Assembly: GCF_018691265.1 (NCBI RefSeq)
Contig: NW_024881316.1
Coordinates: 11,819,819-11,883,818 of the forward strand
Source: Tyto alba
Lineage: Eukaryota > Chordata > Aves > Strigiformes > Tytonidae
Length of the DNA stretch: 64,000 nt
Direction: 5' to 3'
Shown here: in pieces, positions 34,001-46,916 of the stretch
Numbering within the stretch: position 1 is the stretch's first letter
How the letters are laid out: each line of letters begins with the position of its first letter
The notes under the pieces: generated by a model
The model's input: only the letters and a program-made list of their open reading frames with translations
Database searches by the model: none
Told to the model about the DNA's origin: nothing
Made by a program: the position numbers and the translations under genes

Positions 34001-37000
34001 CAAAACCAAAACAATGCCTTAATGGGGGGGAACAGTGGTTTTTTTTAAAAAACATGTTTTTGAAGAAGTACTCTTAGGTGCCAGAATTGGCTTGTCTTCA
34101 TTTACTTGAACTTAAGAAGTTGTTTTTGCTAATGAAAAGTAATTCAGCATAGTTTCTGCTAATTTGATGTACAGGCTGTAAGGCTGCTGAAAACCTTTTT
34201 TTCTATATAAAGGGATCTTTATATGATCACCCCTTGGCAGAGCTGACTGCAAGGTGTTTTGCTGTAGTTTTGCCTTTTTTTACTATGACAAGACTGGAAA
34301 TTGTATTAATACTTTCTCCTGGGAGTTTCATGTAGTTCATAGTTTTTAATTCGAAAAATAAGACTGAATTATTGTAGCAACTGCTAGATGTATTATCTAT
34401 AAAAATGCAGCCCCATTATGAGCCATGCTGGTTATGGGAAAGTCCAAAGCTTTTATTTTACACATATGAAGAAAGATTGTTTGCCAGAAGTTCCACAGAT
34501 TTGGAGAGAGATCTTGCTTGTTCTTGTGAGGATCCAAAATTATCAAGAACTGAAGACCACCTGTGCTACTGCCTGATAAGATGACAAGAGGAGAAACAAC
34601 TTTAGATGTTCCCCTATTTCTGAAGGTATGCTTCTTAAGGAACACTTAAACTTCTCAGAGTTGTCTGTGGCAGCCTACGGTCCCTGTGACTTACTGAAGG
34701 GGGGGGAAATAGTCCTGTAAGGAAAGGGTAGCCTTTGTATATAAGACTGGCAATCACAGTATCTGAATATCTGACTTCTAGGTGTGAATGGAATCTTAGA
34801 ATGGTGGAGGAGTAAAAAGTCAAATACTAAGTAAATGAAAGATTGTCCACCAAAGGAATCAAAAAGTAGAAGTTGATGAGAATAAACATTTTTGTGCTCA
34901 AAATCCACACTGCTGTGTCTTCAGCAGTGACACCAGCTTAACTTCCTACCCTCAGAAATTAAATGCCCTGTAGTGCTCCCAGCCTCTGGCCTCGGAGCAG
35001 CAGTGCTGAGGCTGTGACCTACTGTGGGTGATGTCATACTTTGGCCCTTTTGATTTCAAATTCTAAGATCCTCTACTACGGTTAGGTGGAGGGTCTTCTG
35101 AGCACTATGTCGTCAGTGAGCTGTGGTGTAAGGACCATTGTCTTCCTGATGGCTCCTACCTGACTGCACTAACTTTCAAAGGGAAAAGCTGCTTGGCTTC
35201 TGTTTTGGGTTGGAACTTGACAGTGGCCAAGATGGTTGCCTATAATGGAACTGTTATATCCTCACCTTCCTATACCAGAAGAAAACACTACCAGTAAGAG
35301 GTACTCGGTTATTCTGAGGTAGCACTCCTGGAGGTGTTTTGCCTCTTAGTCTTACCTGATGCTTTTACCTAAACTCTAATTTGGGTTTTCTAGTTGTGAT
35401 TTTTCCACCGAAGTGTGACCAGGGAAATCTTAACGCATTGTTGATTCTCAACTAGGGAAGTGCTTTTTAAATTGACAGAAGGAGTACTCATGTTTGGTCT
35501 CTTCTGAAGTTATAATTTCTCTAGAAAGAGCAGGTCATCTGTGGAAGCTTGTGCTATCTCTCAGCATGAGCTTTCTTACTCTGGGCCAAGATATCCAAAA
35601 CTATTGTGTAGTCCTCAGCTCTGTCCTGATCTCCTAAGGAATCTTATTGCTCCTCTTCTGTACTAGTCCCCTATTGCTTTCCCTGGAAGAGTTATGCATG
35701 AAACATTCCAAGAATCAAGGCAGAAATACAACATTAAAGGAGACTACTACATAGCCATTCAGTATTAATCCCAGAAGGACTATAAAAGCAATAGTATACG
35801 AAACTTCAGAGATTAGAAGAAGAAAAAGTCTCTGGGAAGTTTTTCTCTGGGGCTCAAGGACATAATAATCAAATTCAAACACCACTCCTGTTGAGTTGTA
35901 AAAACAAGAGCAGTTCCTGTAATTGTGACTGTTGTGATTAGCTCTTCAGAAACCAGGGACAGAGTCTGCAAATAAGAATCACTGATCAGCTAAATTGCAA
36001 ATCTATCAGGAGTGACAATGAGGCTTCAGATTGGTTCAGATGTGGAAGGGAAGTATTTCCTTCCTCACTTCTGTGTTGATACTGGGTGCTCTGTGCTGGA
36101 AAGTTCCAGGCAATAAAGCAGGAGTTAAAAAAAGGTGGAAGGTGAGTATTATTTTAAGTAAAGATCTTTCCTACTCAAAATTAATAGGGCTAAAAACCAA
36201 CTGTACATCTTTGTATAGTCGTCTCAGAAGAACCATAACCCTTGTTCAGAAAGATCTCAATTCTGCAGAAATAGGCTCTGAGCTTGCTGTTCTCTCATGG
36301 ACTATTTTGAAGGCGGGCTAGGAAACAGGCACCTCAGATTCACTGAAAAGGCAGAAATGAACTTCTTTGATTATAGCTTTTTCTATAGCAGCAGGAAAAA
36401 GAAGTATTGGCAGAATAGGCATCTGGCCCTGGAAGGAAACATCTTGTGCTTCTGCTAGACCTTCAATGGAAGTATGATGAAGAGGTTTCAAAAAATTTCC
36501 TGCGCTGTCTTTATTTCATATACAGTATAATCCTGGCTCTCAGAAATCCGGTGATTAAGATAAACAATATAGAAACATTCTGTCTTTGGCCAAGTTACAG
36601 AAAGTTATGCATGAGATTTGCTTTCTGTGGCTGGCTGAGAGTCTCCCCTTTCACTAATGAACTTAGTAGTCTTTGCTGGGGAGCACAGACTGATTGTTTG
36701 CTAAGAAATCTTGCTAGGAACTGAAGATTCAAAAAGAGCCTGGGAGGAAAAGCGAATGTCTTACCAGCACTATTACTGTCAACCTGAGGGTGGAAGAACC
36801 TGTTTGTGTTACCTGGGCTAAGCTATAGAAAGCAGGTGAACTCAAACTGGGAATGTTTTGTATGTGTTGTTGAAAGGCATTCGCATCAAATGTGCCTAGC
36901 TTACAAAAGTTTCTGCCTTAATAGCCCTTCTTTCTCATTCCTGCTTCTAATTTTTTTCCACTGTGTACTTAGACTGGAGGAGTTGATAACATTTTCAGAC

Positions 37001-38929
37001 TAAGACTCCTCTGCATGTTGATTACAGCCTCTTTTGGCTGCAGCAGATCTGTATCAATACTGTTGATCTGAAATTGGTTAAGTTTTCAGACATCAAACTT
37101 ATTAACCAGGACTGATCTTTTAATAGAAGATTAAAGATGTTAAGAATAAATGTTGGCACAAAATTACAAACGCTTACCTTTTAGTATACATGAGAAGATC
37201 TCTTGTAAGATTTTTTTTTTTTTTATTTTTCTTGGGACAGACATAAGCTATTGTTGTGGATTTGGCAGTAAAATATAAAAGCACCTGAACTGGAAGGGTG
37301 TGAAAGAATTTAGAAACTCCTGCAGTTAACTGTCATCAGTGATTTTTAACAATTTTTTAGTGGACACGCTCAGATATCTATATTGATGCTTCTGGAACTA
37401 AGAACTGATGTATTGGCAGTAAGAATGTACATTATCCCACAGTTGCATTGACTCCTCTTACTGCTCTACACATGCCTCCAAATATTGCTGTTCATTGGTG
37501 TATAACCCCTGTTGGAGAATACAAGAGCTACTAGAAGTGTTCCGATTAATTTGAATGTGGCATCAATAAACATGTTCACAGGTTTATCAGCCATGTATTT
37601 AACTAGCCATAAACTGATAAAAGATTTCTTAAAAATTAACTCCTATAGGTGTAAGTCTTCAAAATGAAACTTTCCTGTAATCGTTCTTACTTGCTGCTAC
37701 TTTTAAGAACTAAACTTTAAAAAAGAAAAAACAACTATGTATATTTTTACAGGATCAGAGAGACACTTCTAAGTTTATTTTCTGAAGGCAGATTGAAAGC
37801 ATAATGTTCTTCATATGTCCCCTGCAGATCACAGAATAGCAATTTATTTTATTCTGGTGCCCAGTTGCTAGGTAAAATTAAAACTTTGCCTCCCTAAAGA
37901 ACTAAATTATTGCTTCTGGCAGCATAATGCAGCTGTATTAGTTGTGCTGTATTAAATTACAAAATTGTTCAGGTTTGAGAAAAGGTTATGTTGCCTGCAC
38001 TGCCCTGTGCTAAACAATTAAGAGATGCCTGCTTACTGCTACACAAGCTGGAAAGGGTAAACTTACACACAGGTGCTGAAACTGTGTTAGTTTAAGATCT
38101 AATTTTAGTATTTCTCAAGGCCCATATTAAAAGTATAGAGATCTTCCAAGACTATTGAAAAGCAGCATGCAGACCCTGAGGTACCGATAGTAATAGTTTC
38201 TCATCTTTGTGTTCCAAACTTGAGTCTGTGCTGTGAGAACTCCCTTAGTGTGACATACCCCAGGCATCTTTAAAAAAAAAAAGGCAGTTATATACAAAAG
38301 GTTGTATTATCTGCTCTTTGGATCTGCAGAAATGCTGCATTTATGTAGTCACTTCTGCCTTGTACCTGGCAAGAATTGTTAAAAAAAGAGGGGAGGGGGG
38401 AAGATTCTTCTAGTCTTACAAAGACCTTGCAGACACAGTTATTTGGGTTCACCCATGCTTGAAAGGATTTTTAGGTTGTTTGGTTTTATGTTTAGTCTGG
38501 AACACTTATCCTGAAAGCTCTATACTGCAGCTGCTGCATCAGACACTTTCCCTCCTGAGTAATCAGCAATGTCATTGCTAGTCAACTAAATAGGCCTAGG
38601 ACATAAGCCCAATCACTGACAACTGATCATCTATGCAGTTAAGGGTTAATACAGTCTCTGACAACTGATGCCTGGGCCAGCTAGCACTGTCTCGCATGTA
38701 ATAATGGGGCATGGTTTAGAGATCAAGGTGGATGAGAGTTTAGCTATGGCAATGCAAGCTGTGCTGTCCACATTTGCCTTGCAGCTGGAGACCAGCCCAT
38801 GACCTGCCCCATCTACCTGCGTGGCAGTGGCCACTGTTGGCAGTGTGATGGGCTCTCCTGGGAGAGATGCCCAGACCTGGGGGAGAATATTCTGCAACCC
38901 AGTGACATGCTGTCTGCCTTTGGAGATGG

Positions 38930-39000
38930 GCTTAATGTACAACGTAACTCAGATGGGGCTAGATGATCCCAGGGTCCTTTTGTTCCACCCTCCAGTTGGC
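38930..39000 (+). mobile_element. Possible CR1 3'-end fragment
   Basis: GGGGCTAGATGATCCCAGGGTCC followed by CCACCCTCC resembles the CR1 3' terminus (…CTAGATGATC..AGGTCCCTTCCAACCC). Short and diverged. Confidence 0.35.
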
Positions 39001-41227
39001 TTTTGTAAGTGTGCCGAGTACCAGAATTCCAATGTCTGCTAGTGAGGACAGGGAGATGTTTGGGGATGGCTCTACAGGGATGTAAGGGCAGGGCTGGATG
39101 GGTACCTGGAGCAAAGGAAGATCTAAATAGAGCAGTCAGTTCTGCATTGACACTCGGGGCTCAGCGAGCTGCAGCTTCAGCACTTGGCTACGTGGCACTG
39201 CGCAAGTGGACAGGGCAGTACTGCTGCCATGAGATGACTCTGAGGTATTTTGAAGATGGACACTGATGAGGAATGCTCCCTGCAGTTCTGCACGAGTCCT
39301 AAGGCAGAAGGCAGCAGGGTGTGGAAGAATCGGTTTTCTCCAGCCCCTCCCTGCTAATTTGAAGGAAGTGTTAGAGGGGGGACAATTCTGGTTGCTGCTT
39401 TGCTCAATATATTGTCTTATATTTCCATGGAGCTTTGCCAGGTGCTGGCCTAATGGTAACACTTCTCTGTAAGATTTAAAGCATCAGATGATAAGGGGAA
39501 CAGGATCGAAAAGGCTGTAGTAGTTGTGTCCTAACTCTTGCTTTTGTACCCACAGACATAGTAAAGCAGTACTTTTATTTTTTTTTTTCCTTCATTTTGG
39601 GAAGTCTCTTCCATAGTTCCCTTACCCTTGATAAGCTTGTGAGCTATTTGTACAAGAAGCCTGTGGTTTATAGGTTTATAGTTGGATGTGGAATATGTGA
39701 TTAGACGGAATGTGGAGGAAGAGGAATGTTTGCACGTATACTTCTGTAGGAATTGGGAAGGGTTTGGGATGAAAGGAACACAGCAGCGACTGCATGTTCT
39801 GCTTGCTGCAATGACAGGGTATTTGTACTGTCAGACTGAAGAGTTAAGAACAACCTTCAGTCTCCAGTAGTGGGTATTAGCTAACGGAAAAATGCAAAGA
39901 TAGGGCAAGCATAGATACAATAATAATTTCTGGTACGGTTCCCCAGCCTACACTGATTTCTGCCACAGACTTTAAATTGGGGTGGCATCTCTGCATTTAA
40001 TTTTAGATAGAAGTTTCTTCCAGTAATTAGGCTAGTTACTTTGGAGTTTTTTGGAAATACCTACAGCTTCATGTGATAATGAATTCTGCAGCTTAGTTCA
40101 TGTGTGTAAAAGTAGTTCTTTTTTGCTTTGCTATCTGCCACTTTGATTTGGTGCCCCCTCGTTCTTTCACTGGAGGGAGCAGTGAACAGTTATTCTCTAG
40201 TTTTTTTCCATGGCACTTCTGACTTTATAGGCCTGTGTTACATTGCCTCATTTGTCCCTTGTCCAGGTTAAAGGTGTAGGTTCTGAAAAACTCCTAACAC
40301 TGCTTTTGTTGCCAGTAAGCATAGGGCATTTACAGTTCTTTGTTACAAGGCTGGGCATCTGGCTTCTCAGCAATAATAGTCAGTTTGGGATGGCTTTGAG
40401 TTGGCATTTCCACACACATGGAAGTGACTTCACTGTTTTGTGTGCATGCAAAAATAGAGTGCTCTCCTCCTCCACTCCTCTTTAAATACCTAGTACACAT
40501 TAACCTAGCGTACTGCAAAATACATTGAATTCTACAATGATTGCTCTGAACCCATGGCTGATAAACAACTGTTTTACAGTCCTTTAACTTAAATTAAAAA
40601 AAAGCCAAAGGTATTAATGGAATGTGAACTAAACTAGCTTCTGCTGCTTCTCTTGTGCCTTTCTCTTACAACATCAGCTCTGGAGTGTTTGATTTGGCGG
40701 GGGATGTACCTGTGCCTGGCGGGAGGGTGACATTGACTGGAAAGAGGAAAAAGCAGTGGCTGGTATTGGAAATGACATAAAACCATAGATACTTTGCAAA
40801 AATAAGCAATCCAATACCCTTTGTTTCACTGGCACTGTTGCTACAGCACAGTTGTGCTAGGGAGAGCAGTTCAGGAAGATGTTTCAAGACCTTAAGTCTT
40901 ACATGTAAAATTTGACACCAAAAGAATTCCTGGAGGAGCCCCATTCCTCTTCATTGCTAGGCTTGTTCTCTGCCTGTGACTATCTGGACAAATATTTAGC
41001 AGAGTGCAGGTGATTTCAACCTCAAAAGCTCTGAAATATATGGTGTCAAGTAGGAGTGGATTCCTTGTCCATCTTGCAGAATTGGAAGAATCAAAAATTA
41101 GTGAAAAACTAATTACTTTGGGGTTTGGATTCAGGGAAAACAAAGTCTTTCAAAATCTCAAGAAAGAAACATCAACTAGTCCGTGGATAGAGTTGTAAGG
41201 ATCAGGATAATTAACCATATGACATAA

Positions 41228-41440
41228 TCCTTGTGTCTGCTCAAGCAGGGTCACCTTAAGATGGTTGCCCAGGACCATGCCCAGATGTCTTCTGAGTATC
41301 TCCAAGGATGGACACTCCACAACCTTCCTGAGCAACCTGCGACAGTGCTCGGTCACCCTCATAGTGAAAAAGTGTTTCCTGATCTTCAGAGGAACCACCT
41401 GTGTTTCAGTTTGTGCCCACTGCTTCTAGTCCTGTGAACC
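41228..41440 (-). mobile_element. CR1 LINE 3' fragment, antisense
   Basis: GCTCAAGCAGGGTCACC, GGACCATGCCCAGATG, CTCCAAGGATGGACACTCCACAACC, GCAACCTG and CACCCTCATAGTGAAAAAGTGTTTCCTGA occur in the order of the reverse complement of an avian CR1 3' end. It lacks the terminal 8-10-bp repeats. No coding capacity. Confidence 0.85.
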
Positions 41441-44400
41441 GTAATCACTGGATTTGCAAACACTTTCTTTGCTGCTTTGCTTTTCCTGACTTAGAAGTAG
41501 TGAAGTGTTATAAGACTTAGCAGGGTCAAAATTAAAGCCTTAGAAATAGTTTAAATGCATGGGGGAATAACCTTGATTTTGCTATAATTAGTGCTACTCC
41601 TGCCTTTTGGAAAAGAGAAGATGCACAAAAAAATGTAACTGGAAAGAATGTTAAAAGAAAATATTACCATTACTGAAATTTAGTCTGTCTTTGAAATCCT
41701 GTTACAATTTTAGACTGTAAGTCACTTTTTCTAATGGAAGAACTCTCAAATCTGCATCTTAATGTATAAGACTAAACCATTCAGTTATATCTGGAAAGGC
41801 TTCTCATGAAGAAAATTTCATATATCTGATTCATGTCTCTCTTTTTTGACTTGTATTTTGTTTTTAATAGGCACAGACCTTTTATTTTGTAACTTAACCC
41901 ATCTTTTAATACAGAGCCTCTGACTGATAGAATGAACAAATTAAACAGACTTTAATTAAACAGATATTTCCCCAAGTAGTCTTATTTTGCCAAGGATCTC
42001 ACAGGGTAAATAGGCCTGTGGCCAGCTGTACACTGCATGGAATAAACTGCAGACTGCGGTCCTTTCCTGAAGATAGACACCCTTATAATATACAGATAAA
42101 TTTATAACTTGGCAGCCTTACCAGGGGAGGCTGAGGGCTATGAATGGGTTGGAAAATGTATTGCTGAGAAACCCCATGAGTGGCTGAAGCTTTGTTTAGG
42201 GTATAATTCTTTACATAAGTAGCTCAAAAGCAAAAACTAGACCTTTATAGTGAAATTAAATTTACTTTTCACTGTTTTATCCATGAAACTCTGGTCCTGT
42301 TATTATCACTGTTTTACTCATGTTTTACTGTGGATGTGTTGGGGAGGCTCAGGTGTTCAGCTGTGGCTTCAGTGGGGCTCTATGGTGGTTACAGTTGGAC
42401 TAGAAACATGCAGGTGTTTCATATTTCAGGAAAATTTAGGAATTAACACAACTTTTCATTATGTTGGGAAGTTGCCAAACTTTCAGGTACATGCAGTGAA
42501 ACTCCTTGTGTAAATTTAAGTCACCAGGTAAGTGCCTGCAAGTGATCTCAGCAGGGTTTTTTTTTTTTTTTTTCAAAAGATGTTCTACATGATTGAAAAA
42601 GGAAAGAAAACTCATGATTTTATGGATCTTCCTGGCATACCACTCTTGCCTTTGTTCTACTGATATTAGGGCTAATAATTGAGCTATGTTTAGAGGAACT
42701 GCGTGTCAGACTCTTCGCTTCCTCCTTGCTACATAAAATTTCAAAGGATCAAATAGCTGCAACTAACTCTGGGTCAGCTGTGATTTTAAATATGGGTGCA
42801 AATCTGTTCACTGCATTTATCCTATTCTTTGTTGGTTTTACTTCCATTTTTTTGGAGGAAAAGGAAACTGCACTAGAAGTTTTCCCTCTAAAAACAGGCC
42901 TGAAAGTGGGAATTACTTAGGAGTTTGCCATCTGTAATTAGTCAGATCCACTGACTGAGAATTTGGATGAAACATTTTTCACTCTCTTCATTAGTTCTAG
43001 AGAACAAATCCATTTATGAAATTTAGTATTACTCTGGCTCACATCTGTATTGTAAACACCTTACTGAAACACCTTCTGTAAACATGAAAATGACATGTTT
43101 TGGTGAAAATACTGCACTGAAAAATGATCTTCAAATTTGTTTTTAAGTATGTTACTCTCATTGCGCAGCTGATAGCTGTATTTTTGGAGAAAGTTATAAA
43201 AAGGTGCAAAATAATAATGTTTTGGTATATTATTAAAAATACAAGTTTTCACTTAAAATAGCTTTTGCTGAAATTGTTTTCAAAAATTTTCATTTCTGAA
43301 ATTTTTTTAAACGTGGAGAGAAGTCTGAATAATTTTTAATGACACTCCCAAACTATAAATTAGCTGGAATATTTGATAGTGTACTGTCAAATGCATTGTA
43401 TTTGTCGCCATTTCAGACTAACCTGTGGAGTGGTTCTGTTTTCAATGAAGTCTTAATGCCTCAAGTAATTGAAGAGATTTTCCTTGTCTTGCTGAATACC
43501 AGTTGTGTGTTTCACATACACACCAGCATGTGACTGTGAACTAAGCCTGCCATTGTGCAGGTTTTAAGTGTTTGTAAAACACTGGAGATGAAACTGAAGG
43601 CATTTGGCTGGGCTAAGGGGCAGCAGTAACTGGTCAGCTTGTTGCCGAGTTGCCTTTGAGGAAGTGAGTAATACTGTGTGCCTTCCTGCCTCCACTTCCC
43701 TGCCTTTATCTGGAGTTATAGGTCTGGCAACGCTTAGTAGCTTGGTTTCCAAGTTTCTCCTGAGGTGTGCCAGTGAGATGTGTTAGGAACCAGAACGCAG
43801 AAGTGTGCAACAAGAACACCCACCACCTAAGGGACCTGCATCTGGCAGCGTTGTAAGGTTTGACCCGCTGGGGCCATGACGAGAAAGATAAATCGTGAAC
43901 GAATGGACGTCCTAAGGCTGGCTGTGGGGCAAAGGCCTCACTTCTCCGGTCACGCTGTGGAATTTCAGCCGAGCTGCCTGACGCCCAAACCCCTGCGGCT
44001 GCTCGCTCCTTCCCCCCCCGCCGCCGACCACCTCCCGGGGCCGTTTAACGCCGCCGCCTCAGCGGTTTCGCAGCGCAGCGCCTGAGGGAAACTCCCGTTC
44101 CCCTCAGAAAAACGCTCCCTCCGCACGGCAGTTGGGGCGGGGCGGGGCGGAGACCCTGCCTGAGGGGGGAGAGCGCCGGGCGCCCCTCAGGGAAACGGGT
44201 GAGGCACCTCCCGTCACCGCAGCGGGAACGCCGAGCGCGGCCGCGGCGGGAGCGGAGCGCTGCCGGGCTCTCGGCTGGCCGGCAGCCACACAAAGCGCCG
44301 CTCTTTCCCCTCCCTTTGTCTGCGTGGCTTTGTCTCCGCCGTCGCCGTTCCCCTCCGCCCGCCGCAGGCCGGGACTCCCCGCCTCCGGACGCCGCGGTCC

Positions 44401-44480
44401 CCTTTGTGCCACCTGCGCGCCGTGGGAACGGCCGCTCGCCCAATCCCCGACCGACCCGGCGAGCCGTTCCGCCGGGCGCC

Positions 44481-44506
44481 TTTTTTTTTTTTTTTTTTTT
44501 TTTTTT
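44481..44506. repeat. Poly-T run (26) inside CpG island
   Basis: Uninterrupted T26 flanked by very GC-rich DNA. Confidence 0.95.
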
Positions 44507-44784
44507 ATTTTCGCGTGGAGGGCCCGCACAGGTGAAAAAGGGGCGGCGCGGAAGGCGCCGGGGAAGGGGGCGGGGGGGGGGGGGAGGCCGGGCGCGCCCC
44601 GCAACGCGCCGTGTCCCCGCGGGGAACGGTCCCGCCGCCGCCTCCCCCCTTCCCCTCCCCGCTCGGCAGCGCGCCGCCTGCGCGAGCGCCGCGCGCCCCT
44701 GCGGCTCCGCCCGGGCGGGGCGGGGCGGGGAGGAGGGCGGCGCGCGCCGCTCCGCATGGAAGGCTAGAGCGCGTGGAGAAGGGA

Positions 44785-44829
44785 GGGGGGGGGGGGGGGG
44801 GGGGGGGGGAGACCGCGCGCGCGCGCGCG
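44785..44829. repeat. G25 run followed by (CG)n
   Basis: Twenty-five consecutive G at 44785-44809, then alternating CG to about 44829. Such tracts can form G-quadruplex and left-handed DNA respectively (general knowledge). They are also error-prone in assemblies. Confidence 0.9.
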
Positions 44830-45039
44830 GGCAGCCCCAGCGGGCGGGGCGAGGCGATAACCCTTGCGGAGCTGCCTGGGAGACCCCGGGTTTTGGGGCT
44901 GCGCCAGCGCGCGCGGCGCCTCCTCCTCTCTTCCCCCCCCCCCCCCTCCCGCCCCCCCCTTTCCATCCCTCCCTCCCTCCCTCCCCCCCCGCGCCGAGTG
45001 GAAGGGGCTGGGGTTGGTGCCAGCAGCGGCGTGAGCGCT

Positions 45040-45183
45040 CGAGCGGCCGCCATTTTACGCCAGCTCCAGCACACTGTCCGGACACACCGAGGGAGCGGAG
45101 AAGGGGGGCAGCTCCTCAGCACGCCGAGCCGCCAGCCGCGCCCCGAGCCCCTTCGCACGGCGTTTCACCCCGGCAAGCGACAG
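45040..45183 (+). other. SYNCRIP: SYNCRIP exon 1, 5' untranslated (predicted)
   Basis: The region from the YY1 site to GGCAAGCGACAG, followed by GTCAGG at 45184, is the likely non-coding first exon. A stronger donor (GAGG before GTAAGC) lies at 45331 and may be used instead or as well, which would extend the exon to 45330. The start is an estimate. Confidence 0.55.
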
Positions 45184-46768
45184 GTCAGGCGCTGGGCGGC
45201 GGCGGGCGGGCGGGCGGGCAAGGCCGGCGGGGTTCGGGTTCGCGGCGACTCGGAGCGGCGGCAGCTCGCCCGCGGAGCGGGGTGGGAGCGGGCCGGGGCC
45301 GGGCGGCAGAGGAGGTTGAGGCGGCGGAGGGTAAGCGGCGGGCGGGGCGGGAGGGCGCACGCCGGGGCTCTGCAGCGCTGTCGGGCCGGGGCCCGGCTGC
45401 CAGGCGCTGCGCGATGGGTGGAGGAGCTGGCTGCCTTCGTGGCCGCTGCTGTCGGGCGGGGGGCGGCCGGGCTGGGCCGGTGCCCGAGCGCTAGGCCCGG
45501 CAGCTGGCCGGCGCTGGGGAGGAGGCGGCGGCGGCCGTGAGGGAGGGTGGGGGGGGGGGGGACCGGGGCCGTCCCCACGCGGGGCGCGTGGCTCTCGCCT
45601 CATTGTCCTGCCGGCTCCGCCGCTCCATTCATTGCCCGTGAGGGGCTGGGCCGGGGGGAGCCGCGACCTCGATGCCCGGCGTGTGCGTGGGGAGAGGAGG
45701 AGACGGCGGACGGGGGGGGTGGTGGGGGGGGCTGCCCGCTCGGATCTCGCGTGCCCCCGGTCACGTCGTGAGGCGGTGGGCGGCGGGCAGCGGCGATTCC
45801 CGGCCGGGAGTCGGGGCTGGCGGCGGGCCCCTGCATTGTTTCGGGGAGAAGTGTGGCGGGGGGTGAGGGGTGGCGGCGAGGCCGAGAAGGCGCCGCGATC
45901 TCCCGGCCGTGTGGTGAAATCGGGCCCGGGGTGTTGCAACCGCTCTCCGGGGGGAATAGGGTGAGAGGTGGGGAATGGCTGGGGCTTGGGGTGGGGGGGA
46001 GCCGCTCCTCCTGCGGGAGTGTGGCGGGGAGGGGTGTGTGTGTGAGGGGGGGGGGGGGGGGGAAGTCGGTCACTGGAGGAAGTTGTAGGACATCTGAACG
46101 CGCAGAGCACGTGTTTCCATCGGGCTCATGGCGGCGGCCGCTGCTGCCGCCGCCGTGGGTGGGTGCGGACTGGGAAGAGCGCTTTGTTCCTCTCGCTGGC
46201 CCGGCCGACACCGGAGTGGAGGCGGGAAGGGATCCCGGCCGCGCCTGGGGCCTTGGAGAGGCGGTTCGCTCCGGGGGGCAGCGAGTTTGCGGCGGGAGGT
46301 GGAGGCAGCAGCGGGTGTCAGTGACGGTATCGCGGTAGCGGCGGCTGCATGTGGCAGGTTTGCTCTTCCTCCCACCCCCGCCATTGGCTTCTTGCTCCAT
46401 TTCTAACTTGTTCAGAGCCTCTTAGGGAGTGTGTTAGAGACACAGAGAGAGGGAGGTGAGTCAGAGTGTCTGGCTGGGTTGTGTAAAACCTGCAGTGAAA
46501 GCTACCCCACCCCCGCTAGGCAGTAGTGTTAGGGCTTTCCTTTGTGTTAGTGATTCTTTTGAGGAATTTTGTGCGTCTTCCAAACCCGGAAAGTATCAGG
46601 GAAGTGGTCTATGATACCTGTTTGTTGTTTTTTGTTTTTTTTTTTTTTTTTTTTTTTTAGGAATAGGGCAGTGTGTCGCATGTATTGTCAATTGAATTGT
46701 TATACTTTAAGATATTTTTAGCTTAATTATGATGCTTATTGCATTTGAACAGATATCTGGAAAGAAAC

Positions 46769-46916
46769 ATGGCTACTGAACATGTTAATGGAAATGGTAC
46801 TGAAGAGCCCATGGATACTTCTGCTGCAGTTACCCATTCTGAGCATTTCCAGACATTGCTTGATGCTGGTTTACCACAGAAAGTTGCTGAAAAACTAGAT
46901 GAAATTTACGTTGCAG
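46769..46916 (+). CDS. SYNCRIP: SYNCRIP exon 2 (codons 1-49 plus 1 base)
   Basis: ATG at 46769 in context GAAACATGG. Encodes [10 protein letters not shown]...KLDEIYVA. Donor GTAAGA at 46917. The exon's acceptor is taken as GAACAG ending at 46752, leaving 16 bases of 5' UTR in this exon. An alternative acceptor after a long T tract ends at 46660. Confidence 0.95.

Larger units (their letters stand above)
28663..43860. other. SNHG5 terminal exon start, then intergenic to the SYNCRIP island
   Basis: Acceptor TTCTTTTTCCAG ends at 28662, so the host transcript's last exon starts at 28663; its end is unknown. The rest is AT-rich intergenic DNA. Open frames up to about 140 codons (for example 28925-29350 minus, 30079-30495 plus) show no domain I know. 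CR1 scraps at 38930-39000 and 41228-41440 are listed separately. Simple repeats include (AC)n plus A-run at 33972-34000 and T/A homopolymers. No other gene seen. Confidence 0.55.
43960..46400. promoter_or_regulatory. SYNCRIP: CpG island and promoter region of SYNCRIP
   Basis: A 2.4-kb GC-rich, CpG-dense block with many GC boxes and no TATA box near the predicted start. The long open frames on both strands (up to 431 codons) are composed of Pro/Arg/Gly/Ala and reflect base composition, not genes. A perfect YY1-type site (GCCGCCATTTT) at 45046-45056 marks the likely start region. The island contains unusual homopolymers: T26 at 44481-44506, G25 at 44785-44809 and (CG)n at about 44814-44829. C-rich runs lie at about 44932-44995. 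Confidence 0.85.

Noticed and set aside
44045..46400. Long open frames (up to 431 codons) on both strands of the SYNCRIP CpG island
   Set aside because: Stop codons are rare in GC-rich DNA. The predicted proteins are Pro/Arg/Gly/Ala low complexity, overlap each other on opposite strands and cross the 5' UTR exon.
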